NCBI RefSeq assembly: GCF_005747095.1
Contig: NZ_SWLG01000001.1
Span: 124,001-188,000 of the forward strand
Direction of reading: 5' to 3'
Source: Exobacillus caeni
Lineage (GTDB): Bacteria; Bacillota; Bacilli; Bacillales; Guptibacillaceae
DNA length: 64,000 nucleotides
Both the position numbers and the translations under genes were made by a program. A model generated the notes under the pieces. It searched no databases, was not told where the DNA came from, and worked only from the letters and a program-made list of their open reading frames with translations. Of the stretch, positions 45,113 through 53,728 are shown piece by piece; positions within the stretch are counted from its first letter, which is position 1; every line of letters begins with the position of its first letter.

Positions 45113-45604
45113 TTATCCAATTAGTTCCTTGAAATTTTTAACTATTTGAGATCTTTCTTCAGAAGAACTAGATGGCTGTACAGTCCACTTATTTTCTTTG
45201 ATAATTTTTTCATACTCTTTAGCAATTTCTAATTGATCCATCGCCATTCTAACATGGGTTTCTTTAACACCCTTATTTTTCATTACCGTACTGTGGGAGT
45301 AGTTCTCTTTTGCTAAGGCATTAGCGGTGAACATTCCATCCAGTGCAATATGTCTGTCTCTATATACAGTACTGGCATGCTTGTCCGTGTTTGTGTTTTT
45401 ATCATCGAAGTTAATTGATTCTTCCGCGCCTAGCATTTTACTCATTGTAACAGCGTGATCTTTTAAAATATCGATTTGTTTTGAAATGATCTCACGAAGT
45501 TTTTCATCCTGTACATGTAGTTTATTGTCCATTAGTCTGTGCATCACACCGTCATGAATTACTAAATGTTCGGCCATAAGACCGGTATCTGTCATTTTCA
45601 ACAT
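45113..45604 (-). CDS. CotF-like spore coat-related protein
   Basis: A 163-residue protein with two related helical parts. The second part (ANALAKENYSHSTVMKNKGV and HVRMAMDQLEIAKEYEKIIKE) resembles the coat F domain of spore coat proteins; the first (LVIHDGVMHRLMDNKLHV) is a helical start. It would act in the coat of the spore or as a small ferritin-like bundle. ATG 45604 follows AAGGAGGTTTTA. It converges with the AbrB-like gene. Confidence 0.65.
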   Translation of the reverse strand: MLKMTDTGLMAEHLVIHDGVMHRLMDNKLHVQDEKLREIISKQIDILKDHAVTMSKMLGAEESINFDDKNTNTDKHASTVYRDRHIALDGMFTANALAKENYSHSTVMKNKGVKETHVRMAMDQLEIAKEYEKIIKENKWTVQPSSSSEERSQIVKNFKELIG

Positions 45605-45784
45605 TAAAACCTCCTTGGAATATTATTTAGCTACAATTTGCTACATACCCAGATTTTTTGCAGAAAATGTGCATAAAAGCCTTTTTTAAAAAGTAGTTAC
45701 GATCATTCTGTGTTCTTTATTTCTGAACTAATGCCCAAATTATTGGGTTCAGTTATAAGTATAATAAGAAAGAGAGTTGATCCT

Positions 45785-45998
45785 ATGAAAAAGAACATGA
45801 TTGGTAGCAACACTATTGTTTATGACGGGTCTAGGAAACGCAGCTCTATCATACGGTAATTCGGGAAACAATAACGTTAACTTTGGTCAAGCCAACAACC
45901 TATATTAAGAAATGCATCCTGAAATGAATAAAAGAAATGTATACTACCTTTCATGGGACAAATTTAGCGGCACTGTCAAAATGGCAATGAAAGAATAA
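45785..45998 (+). pseudogene. Frameshifted small secreted protein gene
   Basis: ATG 45785 follows AAGAGAGTTGATCCT and starts MKKNM, but the reading frame soon ends. A +1 shift after about five codons restores a signal peptide and a polar part: LVATLLFMTGLGNAALSYG then NNNVNFGQANNLY. A stop follows and the frame then continues EMHPEMNKRNVYYLS to a TAA at 45996. This looks like a disrupted gene for a small exported protein near metal-transport genes. The rest of the gap 45605-46190 holds no gene; 46010 on has GAGGCTGGGACAAAAG, a common terminator-associated motif. Confidence 0.45.
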
Positions 45999-46190
45999 AA
46001 AGAAACAAAAAGAGGCTGGGACAAAAGTATTTTAGCCAGAGAAAAATCCGAACTATAAATTCTGGTAGGAGCCTTTATCGAAAAGGTTAAAATTTTCTTT
46101 TTCCCTTTATCCATAGTCCGCTATAAGTTAGATTACTCCTCCTTTAGGGAAACGATTTATAGAGAATACCTGAAAAAGTGGAGGAATTGG

Positions 46191-47186
46191 ATGAATGTAT
46201 GGATTTGGGGTCTCGTTTTACTATTAGCTGTTAGTTCGGCAAAATGGGGCTCGGGCAAGCTGGCTAAACCTCTTAAAAAGCTTAGTAAGCAATGGGGATT
46301 TTCAAAGGTAGCAGCTGCCAGCTTACTTGCTTTAGTAACAGCGAGTCCCGAAGTAGGGATTAGTACAGTAAGTGCAATACGGAGCGTATCAGACATCGGA
46401 CTTGGAAATATGTTAGGTTCCAATATCATCGCTCTGCCACTCATCATGACAACCGCATATATAGCTTCCAGGAAGTCTTTTAAAACAAACGGGAAAGAGC
46501 ACCAACAACATTTAGAAAACAAGTTTTTTGCTTTGCCGAAAAGCTCTGTTTATGTGCTTACGGTTCCTTATCTTTTAATTGTCGGTCTTGTAGCAGTTTT
46601 AACGATACCCGAAGATTGGAGAGGGCTACAACCCGTAGATGGGTGGATCATACTAGCAGCTTTTTTTATCTATTTAGGCCAGGCATTGTGGAGAGGAAAA
46701 GGAAAAGGAGAAGAAGTAGATTGGAACAAAAAAGAGATTTTTCTGGCACTTTCTGGAGTTCTTGCTGTTGTATTTGGTGCTTATTTTACAGTAAGGGCTG
46801 CTGAGCATATTATCGATTATATAGGTATTTCCTTGGTAATCGGGGGCCTATTTATTACGAGTACCTTAAGCACGGTTCCAGAAGTTTTTAAAACATGGAA
46901 AGTGGTAAGCAGTGGCCAGCCTACAGCGGGGAGTACAAGTGTAATTGGAGATAAAGCGATTACTATGACACTGGGCTTCTTTCCACTGGCCATAGTTACG
47001 ACTCCGATAAGCAATTTTCAAATATACTGGGTCAACATTGTTTTTGTTGCATTGATTCCTGCTGTTTTTTCATTATTAGTCATTTATAAGAAGGAAACAG
47101 GCTTAAAATTAAAAGATATTCTTATTTTGAATTCCCTTTACATTCTGTATTTGGTCATTATTTTAGGAGTAATTGGTGTTTATTAG
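46191..47186 (+). CDS. Sodium/calcium exchanger-family membrane protein
   Basis: A 331-residue CaCA-superfamily exchanger with about 10 helices. The alpha-1 repeat is seen as VTASPEVGISTVSAIRSVSDIGLGNMLGSNI and the alpha-2 repeat as STLSTVPEVFKTWKVV and VIGDKAI; the usual GTSxPE is changed to TASPE and STVPE, keeping the key Glu of both repeats. It probably exchanges Ca2+ or another cation for Na+ or H+. ATG 46191 follows GTGGAGGAATTGG. Confidence 0.82.
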   Translation: MNVWIWGLVLLLAVSSAKWGSGKLAKPLKKLSKQWGFSKVAAASLLALVTASPEVGISTVSAIRSVSDIGLGNMLGSNIIALPLIMTTAYIASRKSFKTNGKEHQQHLENKFFALPKSSVYVLTVPYLLIVGLVAVLTIPEDWRGLQPVDGWIILAAFFIYLGQALWRGKGKGEEVDWNKKEIFLALSGVLAVVFGAYFTVRAAEHIIDYIGISLVIGGLFITSTLSTVPEVFKTWKVVSSGQPTAGSTSVIGDKAITMTLGFFPLAIVTTPISNFQIYWVNIVFVALIPAVFSLLVIYKKETGLKLKDILILNSLYILYLVIILGVIGVY

Positions 47187-47222
47187 TAATTAATCGTCCT
47201 TGCTATTTATACCATTACAAAA

Positions 47223-47256
47223 TAAAATCCGGTTACCTTTCATAACCGGATTTTAC
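47223..47256. terminator. Bidirectional terminator between the CaCA gene and cadA
   Basis: Perfect 12-bp arms AAAATCCGGTTA and TAACCGGATTTT with a 7-base loop. Confidence 0.88.
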
Positions 47257-47258
47257 AA

Positions 47259-49400
47259 TTAAGATAGTTGTACTTCACCTTTTACTTCCTCGTTAGAAGA
47301 AGGGTCCCTTTTTTGTTTTCCCTGCCATAAGATGGTCAGACTGATTAAGGTAACAAGGATGGTAGCTCCCATATCTGCAAGAATCGCAATCCAGAGTGTT
47401 AGCCAACCAGGAATAGTTAATAACAGGGCAATTAATTTAAGTCCTAATGCTAACGAAAGGTTCAATCGAATCGTTCGGTTAACACGTTTGGCAATTGATA
47501 TCGCGTCGGGCAGTTTACCTAAGTGATCCTGCATCAGTACGATGTCAGCTGTTTCGATCGCACTGTCAGTTCCTTTTCCCATGGCTATTCCTAAATCAGC
47601 TGTAGCAAGTGCTGGAGCATCATTAATGCCATCTCCTATCATCGCCACTTTTCCATTATTAGTTAATGATTTAACTTGTTGCACTTTTTCTTCAGGCAGT
47701 AAGTCCCCGAAATAACTCTTCACGCCTACCTGTTTGGCTACCTTTTCGGCTGTTTTTTCGTGGTCTCCTGTTAGCATCACAGTATTTTTTATACCAACCT
47801 GATGGAGTTTTGCAACGACAGACCGGCTTTCTTCCCGTATCTGATCGGAAATGCCGAAGATTCCAAGAATCTGGTCCTTATCGGCAACGATGACAAGGGT
47901 TAATCCATCGTTTTTCATTTCATTGATTTTTTTCTTTATGGGGTCAGGGATGACAAGGTGCTCGATATTTTTTTCATTACCAACCCAATATCTTTGTCCA
48001 TCGACTTTTGCAACAATCCCCTGTCCTGAAACTGTTTCAATATCTTCCGCTTCTTTCGTAACGATTGAAAACTCCTCTATTTTTCTCATGACCGCTTTTG
48101 CTAACGGGTGAGAAGAGGACTTTTCAACAGCAGAAGCAACAGGGAAAAAGCGTTCCTGGTCAAAGACTTCGTATTTTTGTACAAACGGTTCTCCAATTGT
48201 TAATGTTCCAGTTTTGTCAAACGCGAGTGTATCGATTTTACCCAGTTGCTCAAGGAAAACCGATCCTTTTATGAGAATGCCGTTACGGGCGTTTCTCGTG
48301 ATACCCGAAATATTTGCGATAGGAGATGATAGGATCAACGCACATGGGCAACCCACGATAAGAACTGCTAATCCCTGATAAAACCATTCTCCCCAGCTTC
48401 CTCCAAACAGTAGAGGAGGGAACACCATAACAATTGCTGAAATGACCATGATTAAAGGTGTGTAATACTTTGAAAATCGGTTTATAAAAAGCTCCGTTGG
48501 CGTTTTTGTATCCTGGGCTTCTTCTACAAGGTGCAGTATTTTTGCCAGTGAGGAATCTTCATAAGCCTTTGTAATCTGGACTTTTAAAACTCCTTCGTTA
48601 TTAATGCTGCCTCCAAACACTTCTTCGCCAACTTGTTTTTCAACAGGCATCGACTCACCAGTAATAGCTGCTTCATTTACAGAGCTAGTGCCGGATACAA
48701 TGGTACCATCTGAAGGGATTTTTTCTCCCGCCCGTACCAAAACAGTATCATTTATCTTTAACGATTGAATAGATACTATCTTTTCCTGTCCATCCTGTAT
48801 AATAGTAGCTTCTTTTGGAGCGATATCCAGTAGTTTTTCCATCGATTTTCGGGCTTTTTCCATCCCGTAACCTTCAAGTAATTCATTCAATCCAAACAGG
48901 ATCGCAACAAGGGTTCCTTCCTTCCATTCCCCGATCGACACTGCTCCGATTAAAGCGATCGTCATTAATGTTTCGATATTAAATTTTAACTGAAAAAGAT
49001 TTTTTATCCCTTTTAGGAAAGTCTGGTATCCGCTTAGTGCCATCGCTAATAAATAAAAGATTGCTAACGATGCATCTACTTTACTTTCCGTGAAAATGGC
49101 CGCTAAAAAGATAGCTGTTGAAATAGACAGTAAGAGGATAAGCGTTTTTTGATTACCGTGGTCGTGATCGTGTCCGTGGTCATGACCATGATCGTGATTC
49201 TGCTTCTCTTTAACAAGGGATGCATTATCTGATGCGAGGATCTTTTCTACTTCATCCAACTTTATGTTGTCATCTACTTTCAACTTGCCGGAATTATAGC
49301 TTAGTTTAGCAGATTCGCCGTTCTCGAGTTTCTTTATCTGATCTTCGAGGTCCTGGGCACAGTTCGGGCAAGACAGTCCTTGCAAACGGTATTCCTTCAT
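47259..49400 (-). CDS. cadA: Zn2+/Cd2+/Pb2+-translocating P1B-2-type ATPase (CadA)
   Basis: A 713-residue heavy-metal ATPase. The N-terminal HMA domain has SCPNC (C11, C14), followed by a His/Asp-rich stretch at about 70-84 (HDHGHDHGHDHDHG). Metal site CPC is C351-C353; DKTGTLTIGEP and GDGINDAPAL complete the pump. It exports Zn, Cd or Pb. It is the second gene of a czrA-cadA operon, 29 bp after czrA. The P1B-2 assignment is from the CPC motif, the HMA-histidine stretch and the regulator. Confidence 0.92.
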   Translation of the reverse strand: MKEYRLQGLSCPNCAQDLEDQIKKLENGESAKLSYNSGKLKVDDNIKLDEVEKILASDNASLVKEKQNHDHGHDHGHDHDHGNQKTLILLLSISTAIFLAAIFTESKVDASLAIFYLLAMALSGYQTFLKGIKNLFQLKFNIETLMTIALIGAVSIGEWKEGTLVAILFGLNELLEGYGMEKARKSMEKLLDIAPKEATIIQDGQEKIVSIQSLKINDTVLVRAGEKIPSDGTIVSGTSSVNEAAITGESMPVEKQVGEEVFGGSINNEGVLKVQITKAYEDSSLAKILHLVEEAQDTKTPTELFINRFSKYYTPLIMVISAIVMVFPPLLFGGSWGEWFYQGLAVLIVGCPCALILSSPIANISGITRNARNGILIKGSVFLEQLGKIDTLAFDKTGTLTIGEPFVQKYEVFDQERFFPVASAVEKSSSHPLAKAVMRKIEEFSIVTKEAEDIETVSGQGIVAKVDGQRYWVGNEKNIEHLVIPDPIKKKINEMKNDGLTLVIVADKDQILGIFGISDQIREESRSVVAKLHQVGIKNTVMLTGDHEKTAEKVAKQVGVKSYFGDLLPEEKVQQVKSLTNNGKVAMIGDGINDAPALATADLGIAMGKGTDSAIETADIVLMQDHLGKLPDAISIAKRVNRTIRLNLSLALGLKLIALLLTIPGWLTLWIAILADMGATILVTLISLTILWQGKQKRDPSSNEEVKGEVQLS

Positions 49401-49429
49401 AACCCTGAGTGCCTCCTTTCTGTCATCTT

Positions 49430-49765
49430 TTAGTCGTGAAGTGCATGGTCGATCGATTGGTTCAGTAGTGACAAAACGTGTTGATCTTCAGGAGAGTAGT
49501 AAATCGATGTACCGGCTCTTCGGAATTTCACTAATCGGAGATTTTTCAAGAATCTTAACTGATGTGAAACGGTTGACTGACGAAGAGAAAGATCTTCCGC
49601 GATTTCGTTAACAGAGCATTCCTTTTGTGACAATAAGAAAAGAATGCGGATTCTTGTAGGATCCGATAATGCTTTAAATGTTTGAGAAACCATAAATAAG
49701 GTTTCTTCATCAAGTTCTTTTAACTCAATGGTTGATTTTTTTTCCATATTTTCGTTATTTTCCAC
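49430..49765 (-). CDS. czrA: CzrA-type ArsR-family metal-responsive repressor
   Basis: A 111-residue winged-helix repressor. The recognition helix lies at [16 protein letters not shown]. Helix alpha-5 contains D94-x-H96 and H107-x2-H110, exactly the spacing of the Zn/Co ligands in S. aureus CzrA (D84, H86, H97, H100). The alpha-3N cysteine site of CadC is absent. It should release DNA on binding Zn2+ and control cadA and czcD. ATG 49765 follows AAAAGGAGAG. An operator-like palindrome lies 43 bp upstream. Confidence 0.9.
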   Translation of the reverse strand: MENNENMEKKSTIELKELDEETLFMVSQTFKALSDPTRIRILFLLSQKECSVNEIAEDLSLRQSTVSHQLRFLKNLRLVKFRRAGTSIYYSPEDQHVLSLLNQSIDHALHD

Positions 49766-49807
49766 TGGATTAACTCTCCTTTTATAAAGGTATGCACTTA
49801 ATGTAAT

Positions 49808-49827
49808 ATATGTTCATCTGTTCATAT
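49808..49827. promoter_or_regulatory. CzrA-type operator upstream of czrA-cadA
   Basis: On the minus strand ATATGAACAGATGAACATAT, where one half-site (ATATGAACA) is perfect and the other keeps ATG--CATAT. It resembles the ArsR/SmtB 12-2-12 operator ATATGAACA-n-ATGTTCATAT with three changes in the second half. Confidence 0.6.
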
Positions 49828-50044
49828 TGTTTCTATCGTAAATGTTACTGGAGATATTATTGCTTGTCAATGGATCAGATAACATAAAGGAAAATTGCAA
49901 TCGCCAGTATCTGGATTTTCCAAACGAATACAGGATAATCAAAAAAATCCGCCTCATACAAGGTGATTTTTCATTTTAATAGTTTTAGTTTGAAGAAATC
50001 GCAACTTCCAATATGGTTAAAAAAGGAAGGAAACACTTCTATAC

Positions 50045-50899
50045 TTATTTTCCTTCCAATTTAACGTTTTCCATACGCTGCTCGTAAACTTTCATTTCTG
50101 ATGTTACAGATTCATCCTGGCGCTTTTCTTTTTTAGCCCACTGGAAAAAAATGATTCCTAATGCTGTTCCATAAACAATTTCCTGAATGATTTTCATTAT
50201 GATCCCAGCTGCTTGTTGATCATCAAGTAACTGAAAAACAGAAAACACTCTTGGTGCATTTAGATAAGTCTCATACAATATATCTTTGGCAAAAATGATT
50301 AAGGCACATGCGGGTGTTAACAGTACACCAGCAGCAAAGATATATCCAAGCTTTTTTAGATTTGATATCTCATTTAGCTCAGGGAGAGGGGTGACAAGCG
50401 GCCACCAAAATAAAAATGCCAATAGCAGTAGGACATAAAAAGCAACATTCATTAGCAGCATGTTATTCATAAGGTAGTCAAAGATTGCTGGCACGTGATA
50501 AAAGGAAAACACCGCATTGAATAAAACGACAGACACTAGCGGAAAAGTGAAAAATGAAAACACTTTTTTTACAGAATGCTTTTTTAGTATCGGATCAAAG
50601 AAAGGTTTTGGTAAACTAAGTAAAATTAACGGAGGAACAATTAAATAAACGATGGCCATGCTCGTCATATGAAAACTAAATAAATAGTGGCCATACGCTT
50701 TTAATGGGCTTCCTTCAGCAATAAAGTAAAATACTAAGGCAATTGCAAAGAGAACTTTGCGTCTTTTTACAGTTAGAAAAGCATTTGAATAGCTTTTAGT
50801 GTACTTATTTAACGTTTTGAAATAAATGAATCCTAATAGTATCAAAATAACTAATAAATATGGGTTCCATAAGTCAAAGAAGGTTAGTGGATGATTAAT
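50045..50899 (-). CDS. ctaG: CtaG, cytochrome c oxidase assembly factor (non-ATG start)
   Basis: A 284-residue membrane protein of the CtaG family (about seven helices) that helps make caa3-type cytochrome oxidase, with LWNPYLLV, LFSFHMTSMAIVYLI and FSFYHVPAIFDYLM. I start it at ATT 50899: AAGGAG lies 9 bases before, and between the in-frame TGA upstream and TTG 50845 there is no ATG, GTG or TTG. The extra 18 residues contain the conserved FFDLWNPY start of the family, absent from the TTG start. Length is then close to B. subtilis CtaG. Confidence 0.85.
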   Translation of the reverse strand: MNHPLTFFDLWNPYLLVILILLGFIYFKTLNKYTKSYSNAFLTVKRRKVLFAIALVFYFIAEGSPLKAYGHYLFSFHMTSMAIVYLIVPPLILLSLPKPFFDPILKKHSVKKVFSFFTFPLVSVVLFNAVFSFYHVPAIFDYLMNNMLLMNVAFYVLLLLAFLFWWPLVTPLPELNEISNLKKLGYIFAAGVLLTPACALIIFAKDILYETYLNAPRVFSVFQLLDDQQAAGIIMKIIQEIVYGTALGIIFFQWAKKEKRQDESVTSEMKVYEQRMENVKLEGK

Positions 50900-51142
50900 G
50901 GTAACTCTCTCCTTTCAATAAAATAACTTATATGCACATATTATCATATATAGGTGGTCGTTGGGAGGGTACTAAAAGAGTAGGGTAAAGATTTTAATCT
51001 ATTTTTCTGTAAGTAGTTAATTAAATTTCCGTAGTGATCAGCAGTAACTTACGCCGCATTTCATCTCTCATGCGAAGCTTTTTAGGCAACAAAGTATGCG
51101 AAAAGAGCCATTTAAATTAAAACAGGTTACTGTTTAAAAAAG

Positions 51143-51162
51143 TATGAATACATGCTCATCTA
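51143..51162. promoter_or_regulatory. CzrA-type operator upstream of czcD
   Basis: TATGAATACATGCTCATCTA, matching the ArsR/SmtB-type operator TATGAACATATGTTCATA at about 15 of 18 positions. It lies 56 bp before the czcD start in the 318-bp gap after ctaG; nothing else is visible in that gap. Confidence 0.55.
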
Positions 51163-51217
51163 TGGATTAAAGATTGGTTTTATTGGGGAATAGTATAGGT
51201 GAGGGAGGCGAGATGAA

Positions 51218-52120
51218 ATGGGAGCAGAACATGATCATTCTCATAATGCAAACAAACGGACATTATTAATTAGTTTTCTACTAATTGCAATCTTTATGGT
51301 GGTAGAAGTCATCGGAGGCATTGTTACAAACAGTCTAGCGTTACTATCAGATGCTGGTCATATGCTTAGCGATGCTGTAGCACTTGGACTCAGCTTACTT
51401 GCATTTGCATTAGGGGAAAAATCTTCAGATGCTAGTAAAACCTTTGGATATAAGCGTTTTGAAATTCTGGCTGCATTTCTAAATGGGATAACTTTGCTGG
51501 GGATCTCTATATATATTTTCTGGGAATCCTATAACCGGTTCATTACTCCTCCAGAAGTAGCCAGTACTGGTATGTTGATCATAGCCTTGATCGGCTTTGG
51601 CATAAATATTCTTGTCGCGTTTATAATGTATAAAGGCGGAGATACTTCAGAAAACATCAACTTAAGAAGTGCGTTTTTACATGTCCTGGGTGATTTACTG
51701 GGTTCAGTTGGAGCGATTGTAGCAGCTTTGCTAATTATGTTTTTGGGGTGGAGCTATGCAGATCCAATCGCAAGTATAATAGTAGCCATTCTTGTACTTG
51801 TTAGCGGTTGGCGCGTAACTAAAGAGTCTGTTCACGTTTTAATGGAAGGCAAGCCTTCAAGCGTCGAAGTGGAGAAAATAGAGAAGGCTTTATTGAATAT
51901 TGATGGGGTAAAAGATGTCCATGATCTTCATGTATGGACAATTACATCCGACTTTCCAAGTTTGACATGTCACTTAGTCATCATAGAAGAAGAGCGCCAA
52001 AATGACATTTTAGAAAAAGCAACGGAATTGTTACAAAAGGACTTTAACTTAAAACATACTACTATCCAGGTTGAAGTCGAAGGAACTATTCTCCATCAAG
52101 AATGCGAATACTGTCATTAA
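51218..52120 (+). CDS. czcD: CzcD, cation diffusion facilitator (Zn/Co/Cd efflux)
   Basis: A 300-residue CDF exporter. It has six helices with the metal motifs SDAGHMLSDA (TM2, HxxxD) and LHVLGDLLGSVG (TM5), plus the C-terminal cytoplasmic domain with DVHDLHVWTIT and a Cys/His-rich end (HQECEYCH). It exchanges Zn2+ for H+ or K+. ATG 51218 follows GGGAGGCGAGATGAA. The likely operator upstream ties it to czrA-cadA. Confidence 0.92.
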   Translation: MGAEHDHSHNANKRTLLISFLLIAIFMVVEVIGGIVTNSLALLSDAGHMLSDAVALGLSLLAFALGEKSSDASKTFGYKRFEILAAFLNGITLLGISIYIFWESYNRFITPPEVASTGMLIIALIGFGINILVAFIMYKGGDTSENINLRSAFLHVLGDLLGSVGAIVAALLIMFLGWSYADPIASIIVAILVLVSGWRVTKESVHVLMEGKPSSVEVEKIEKALLNIDGVKDVHDLHVWTITSDFPSLTCHLVIIEEERQNDILEKATELLQKDFNLKHTTIQVEVEGTILHQECEYCH

Positions 52121-52179
52121 AGCGTTTACCTACCTTAGAATCTTCAGTTTTTTGGCTAACTCCTATATTTATACATTTT

Positions 52180-52217
52180 AAAGGAAGCACCGGTACTTAC
52201 TGATGCTTCCTTTTTGC
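52180..52217 (+). terminator. Terminator of czcD
   Basis: AAAGGAAGCA and TGCTTCCTTT with a 14-base loop and a run of five T. Confidence 0.8.
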
Positions 52218-52264
52218 AATGGTTTTGTTAATTCTTGCAAGACTAGCTTAAAAAGTTGATGGTC

Positions 52265-53389
52265 CTATTTCCAAATATCCCTCGCTATATTTACAACATG
52301 CTCCAACTTGGCCCATTGTTGTTCTTCTGTTAATAAGTTTCCTTCCTCAGTAGAAGCGAATCCACATTGTGGGCTTAAGTTTAGCTGGTTTAAGTCAACA
52401 TAGTGAGAGGCTTCCTCTATCCGCCGCTTGATTTCATCCTTATCTTCCAGTTCTCCGAATTTAGAAGTGATTAAACCGAGTACGATCTGAAGGTCCGGGC
52501 GTTTTACAAAGCGTAACGGTTCAAATCCACCTGCTCGTTCGCTGTCATATTCAAGGAAAAAACCATCGATATTAAGGCCGTCAAATAATGTTTCTGCAAC
52601 AGGCTCGTACCCCCCGGAAGAGATCCAGGTCGAGCGGAAATTCCCACGGCAGATATGCATGGTGATCTTCATATCACTCGGACGTTCTGCGATCGCTTCA
52701 TTGATTGTTCGGGCATATAAACCGGTCAATTCATCGGGATTCATGCCGCGAGCACGCATTTTTTCCTTTTCTTCTTCTGAACAGAAATATGCCCATGAAG
52801 TGTCATCAAGCTGTAAGTAACGGCATCCTGCATCATAAAAAGCCTGGATGGCTTTTTGATAGGCTAGTGCAAGGTCATGAAAGAACATCTCCTGTTCCTG
52901 GTAAGCAGCCGGGTCGATTTCTCCTCGAAAATGAAGCATGCTAGGGCTTGGAATCGTCATTTTTGCGGTATGGTCGCCAGCAATGCTATGTAAAAACTTA
53001 AAATCCTCTATCATGGGATGATCACTAAAACCCAGTTTACCTGTTACTTTAATAGAACGAGATTTCGTTTGCTTTTGCTGAAACTGGATACCGCTTCCGG
53101 TTTCGCTCCCCTCAACTCCATCAAGCTTTTCGAGAAAATCAAAATGCCACCATGCCCTGCGAAAATCCCCGTCAGTCACAGCCTGCAAACCAATTTCTTT
53201 TTGTTTGTTAACAATTCGAATGATTTCTTCATCCTCGATTTTTCGCAGCTGTTCTGCGCTTATTTCCCCGCTATTCTTTTGTGTTCTTGCTTTCTTAAGC
53301 CGTTCAGGCCTGAGAAGACTGCCTACCTGATCAGCACGAAAAGGCGGGTGATTGTCTTGTTGTAGTGAAGTTTTATAATTGTCAGCCAT
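52265..53389 (-). CDS. MetE-type methionine synthase family protein (YxjG/YxjH-like)
   Basis: A 374-residue protein equal to the catalytic C-terminal half of cobalamin-independent methionine synthase. It begins with the DQVGSLLRP motif and has the zinc-site pattern His/Cys in THICRGN and in PQCGFAS, with YLQLDD. B. subtilis YxjG and YxjH, which are of this length, are thought to methylate homocysteine from other donors. I found no S-box leader upstream. ATG 53389 follows AAAGAAGGTATACC. It diverges from qoxA. Confidence 0.85.
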   Translation of the reverse strand: MADNYKTSLQQDNHPPFRADQVGSLLRPERLKKARTQKNSGEISAEQLRKIEDEEIIRIVNKQKEIGLQAVTDGDFRRAWWHFDFLEKLDGVEGSETGSGIQFQQKQTKSRSIKVTGKLGFSDHPMIEDFKFLHSIAGDHTAKMTIPSPSMLHFRGEIDPAAYQEQEMFFHDLALAYQKAIQAFYDAGCRYLQLDDTSWAYFCSEEEKEKMRARGMNPDELTGLYARTINEAIAERPSDMKITMHICRGNFRSTWISSGGYEPVAETLFDGLNIDGFFLEYDSERAGGFEPLRFVKRPDLQIVLGLITSKFGELEDKDEIKRRIEEASHYVDLNQLNLSPQCGFASTEEGNLLTEEQQWAKLEHVVNIARDIWK

Positions 53390-53580
53390 GGTATACCTTC
53401 TTTCTACTAATAAGATTTAAGAAATTTCTGTTTTTTAAATAGTAACATAGAATGTTTTTTAAAACCTAAAATATGCCCCTATATGTATAACGGCAGGGTA
53501 AGGAATTTTTGCATATCAACCCACAAACTGGCTTTGAGCCGCTTTTCAATTGAAGTATTTAGTGACAATGTTCTGATAAC

Positions 53581-53596
53581 TGACAAAGGTTTGTCA
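53581..53596. promoter_or_regulatory. Inverted repeat upstream of the qox operon
   Basis: A perfect 7-bp inverted repeat TGACAAA-GG-TTTGTCA, 17 bp upstream of the Rex box and 133 bp before qoxA. It could bind a second respiratory regulator. The sequence also holds TTTGTCAAATA close to ResD-like TTTGT motifs, but that is weak. Confidence 0.4.
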
Positions 53597-53612
53597 AATA
53601 TTTTTTGCGAAT

Positions 53613-53630
53613 TTGTGACAAAGTTCACTA
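53613..53630 (+). promoter_or_regulatory. Rex operator upstream of qoxABCD
   Basis: TTGTGA-CAAAGT-TCACTA matches the Rex consensus TTGTGA-n6-TCACAA at 11 of the 12 conserved positions. It lies about 100 bp before qoxA. The rex gene is at 60613-61248. The rest of the 339-bp gap (53390-53728) holds the inverted repeat at 53581 and a possible -10 (TTAAAAT near 53657). Confidence 0.65.
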
Positions 53631-53728
53631 CTTCACAATCCGATCAAATAATCCTGTTAAAATGTGAACTATAAGATTACTAGTTGAGCTTGAAGATAGA
53701 TTTTCTCAGAAAGAAGAGGTGTGCTTCT

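Noticed and set aside
53390-53728. Possible S-box (SAM) riboswitch before the MetE-like gene
   Set aside because: No conserved S-box core or terminator is present in the leader.
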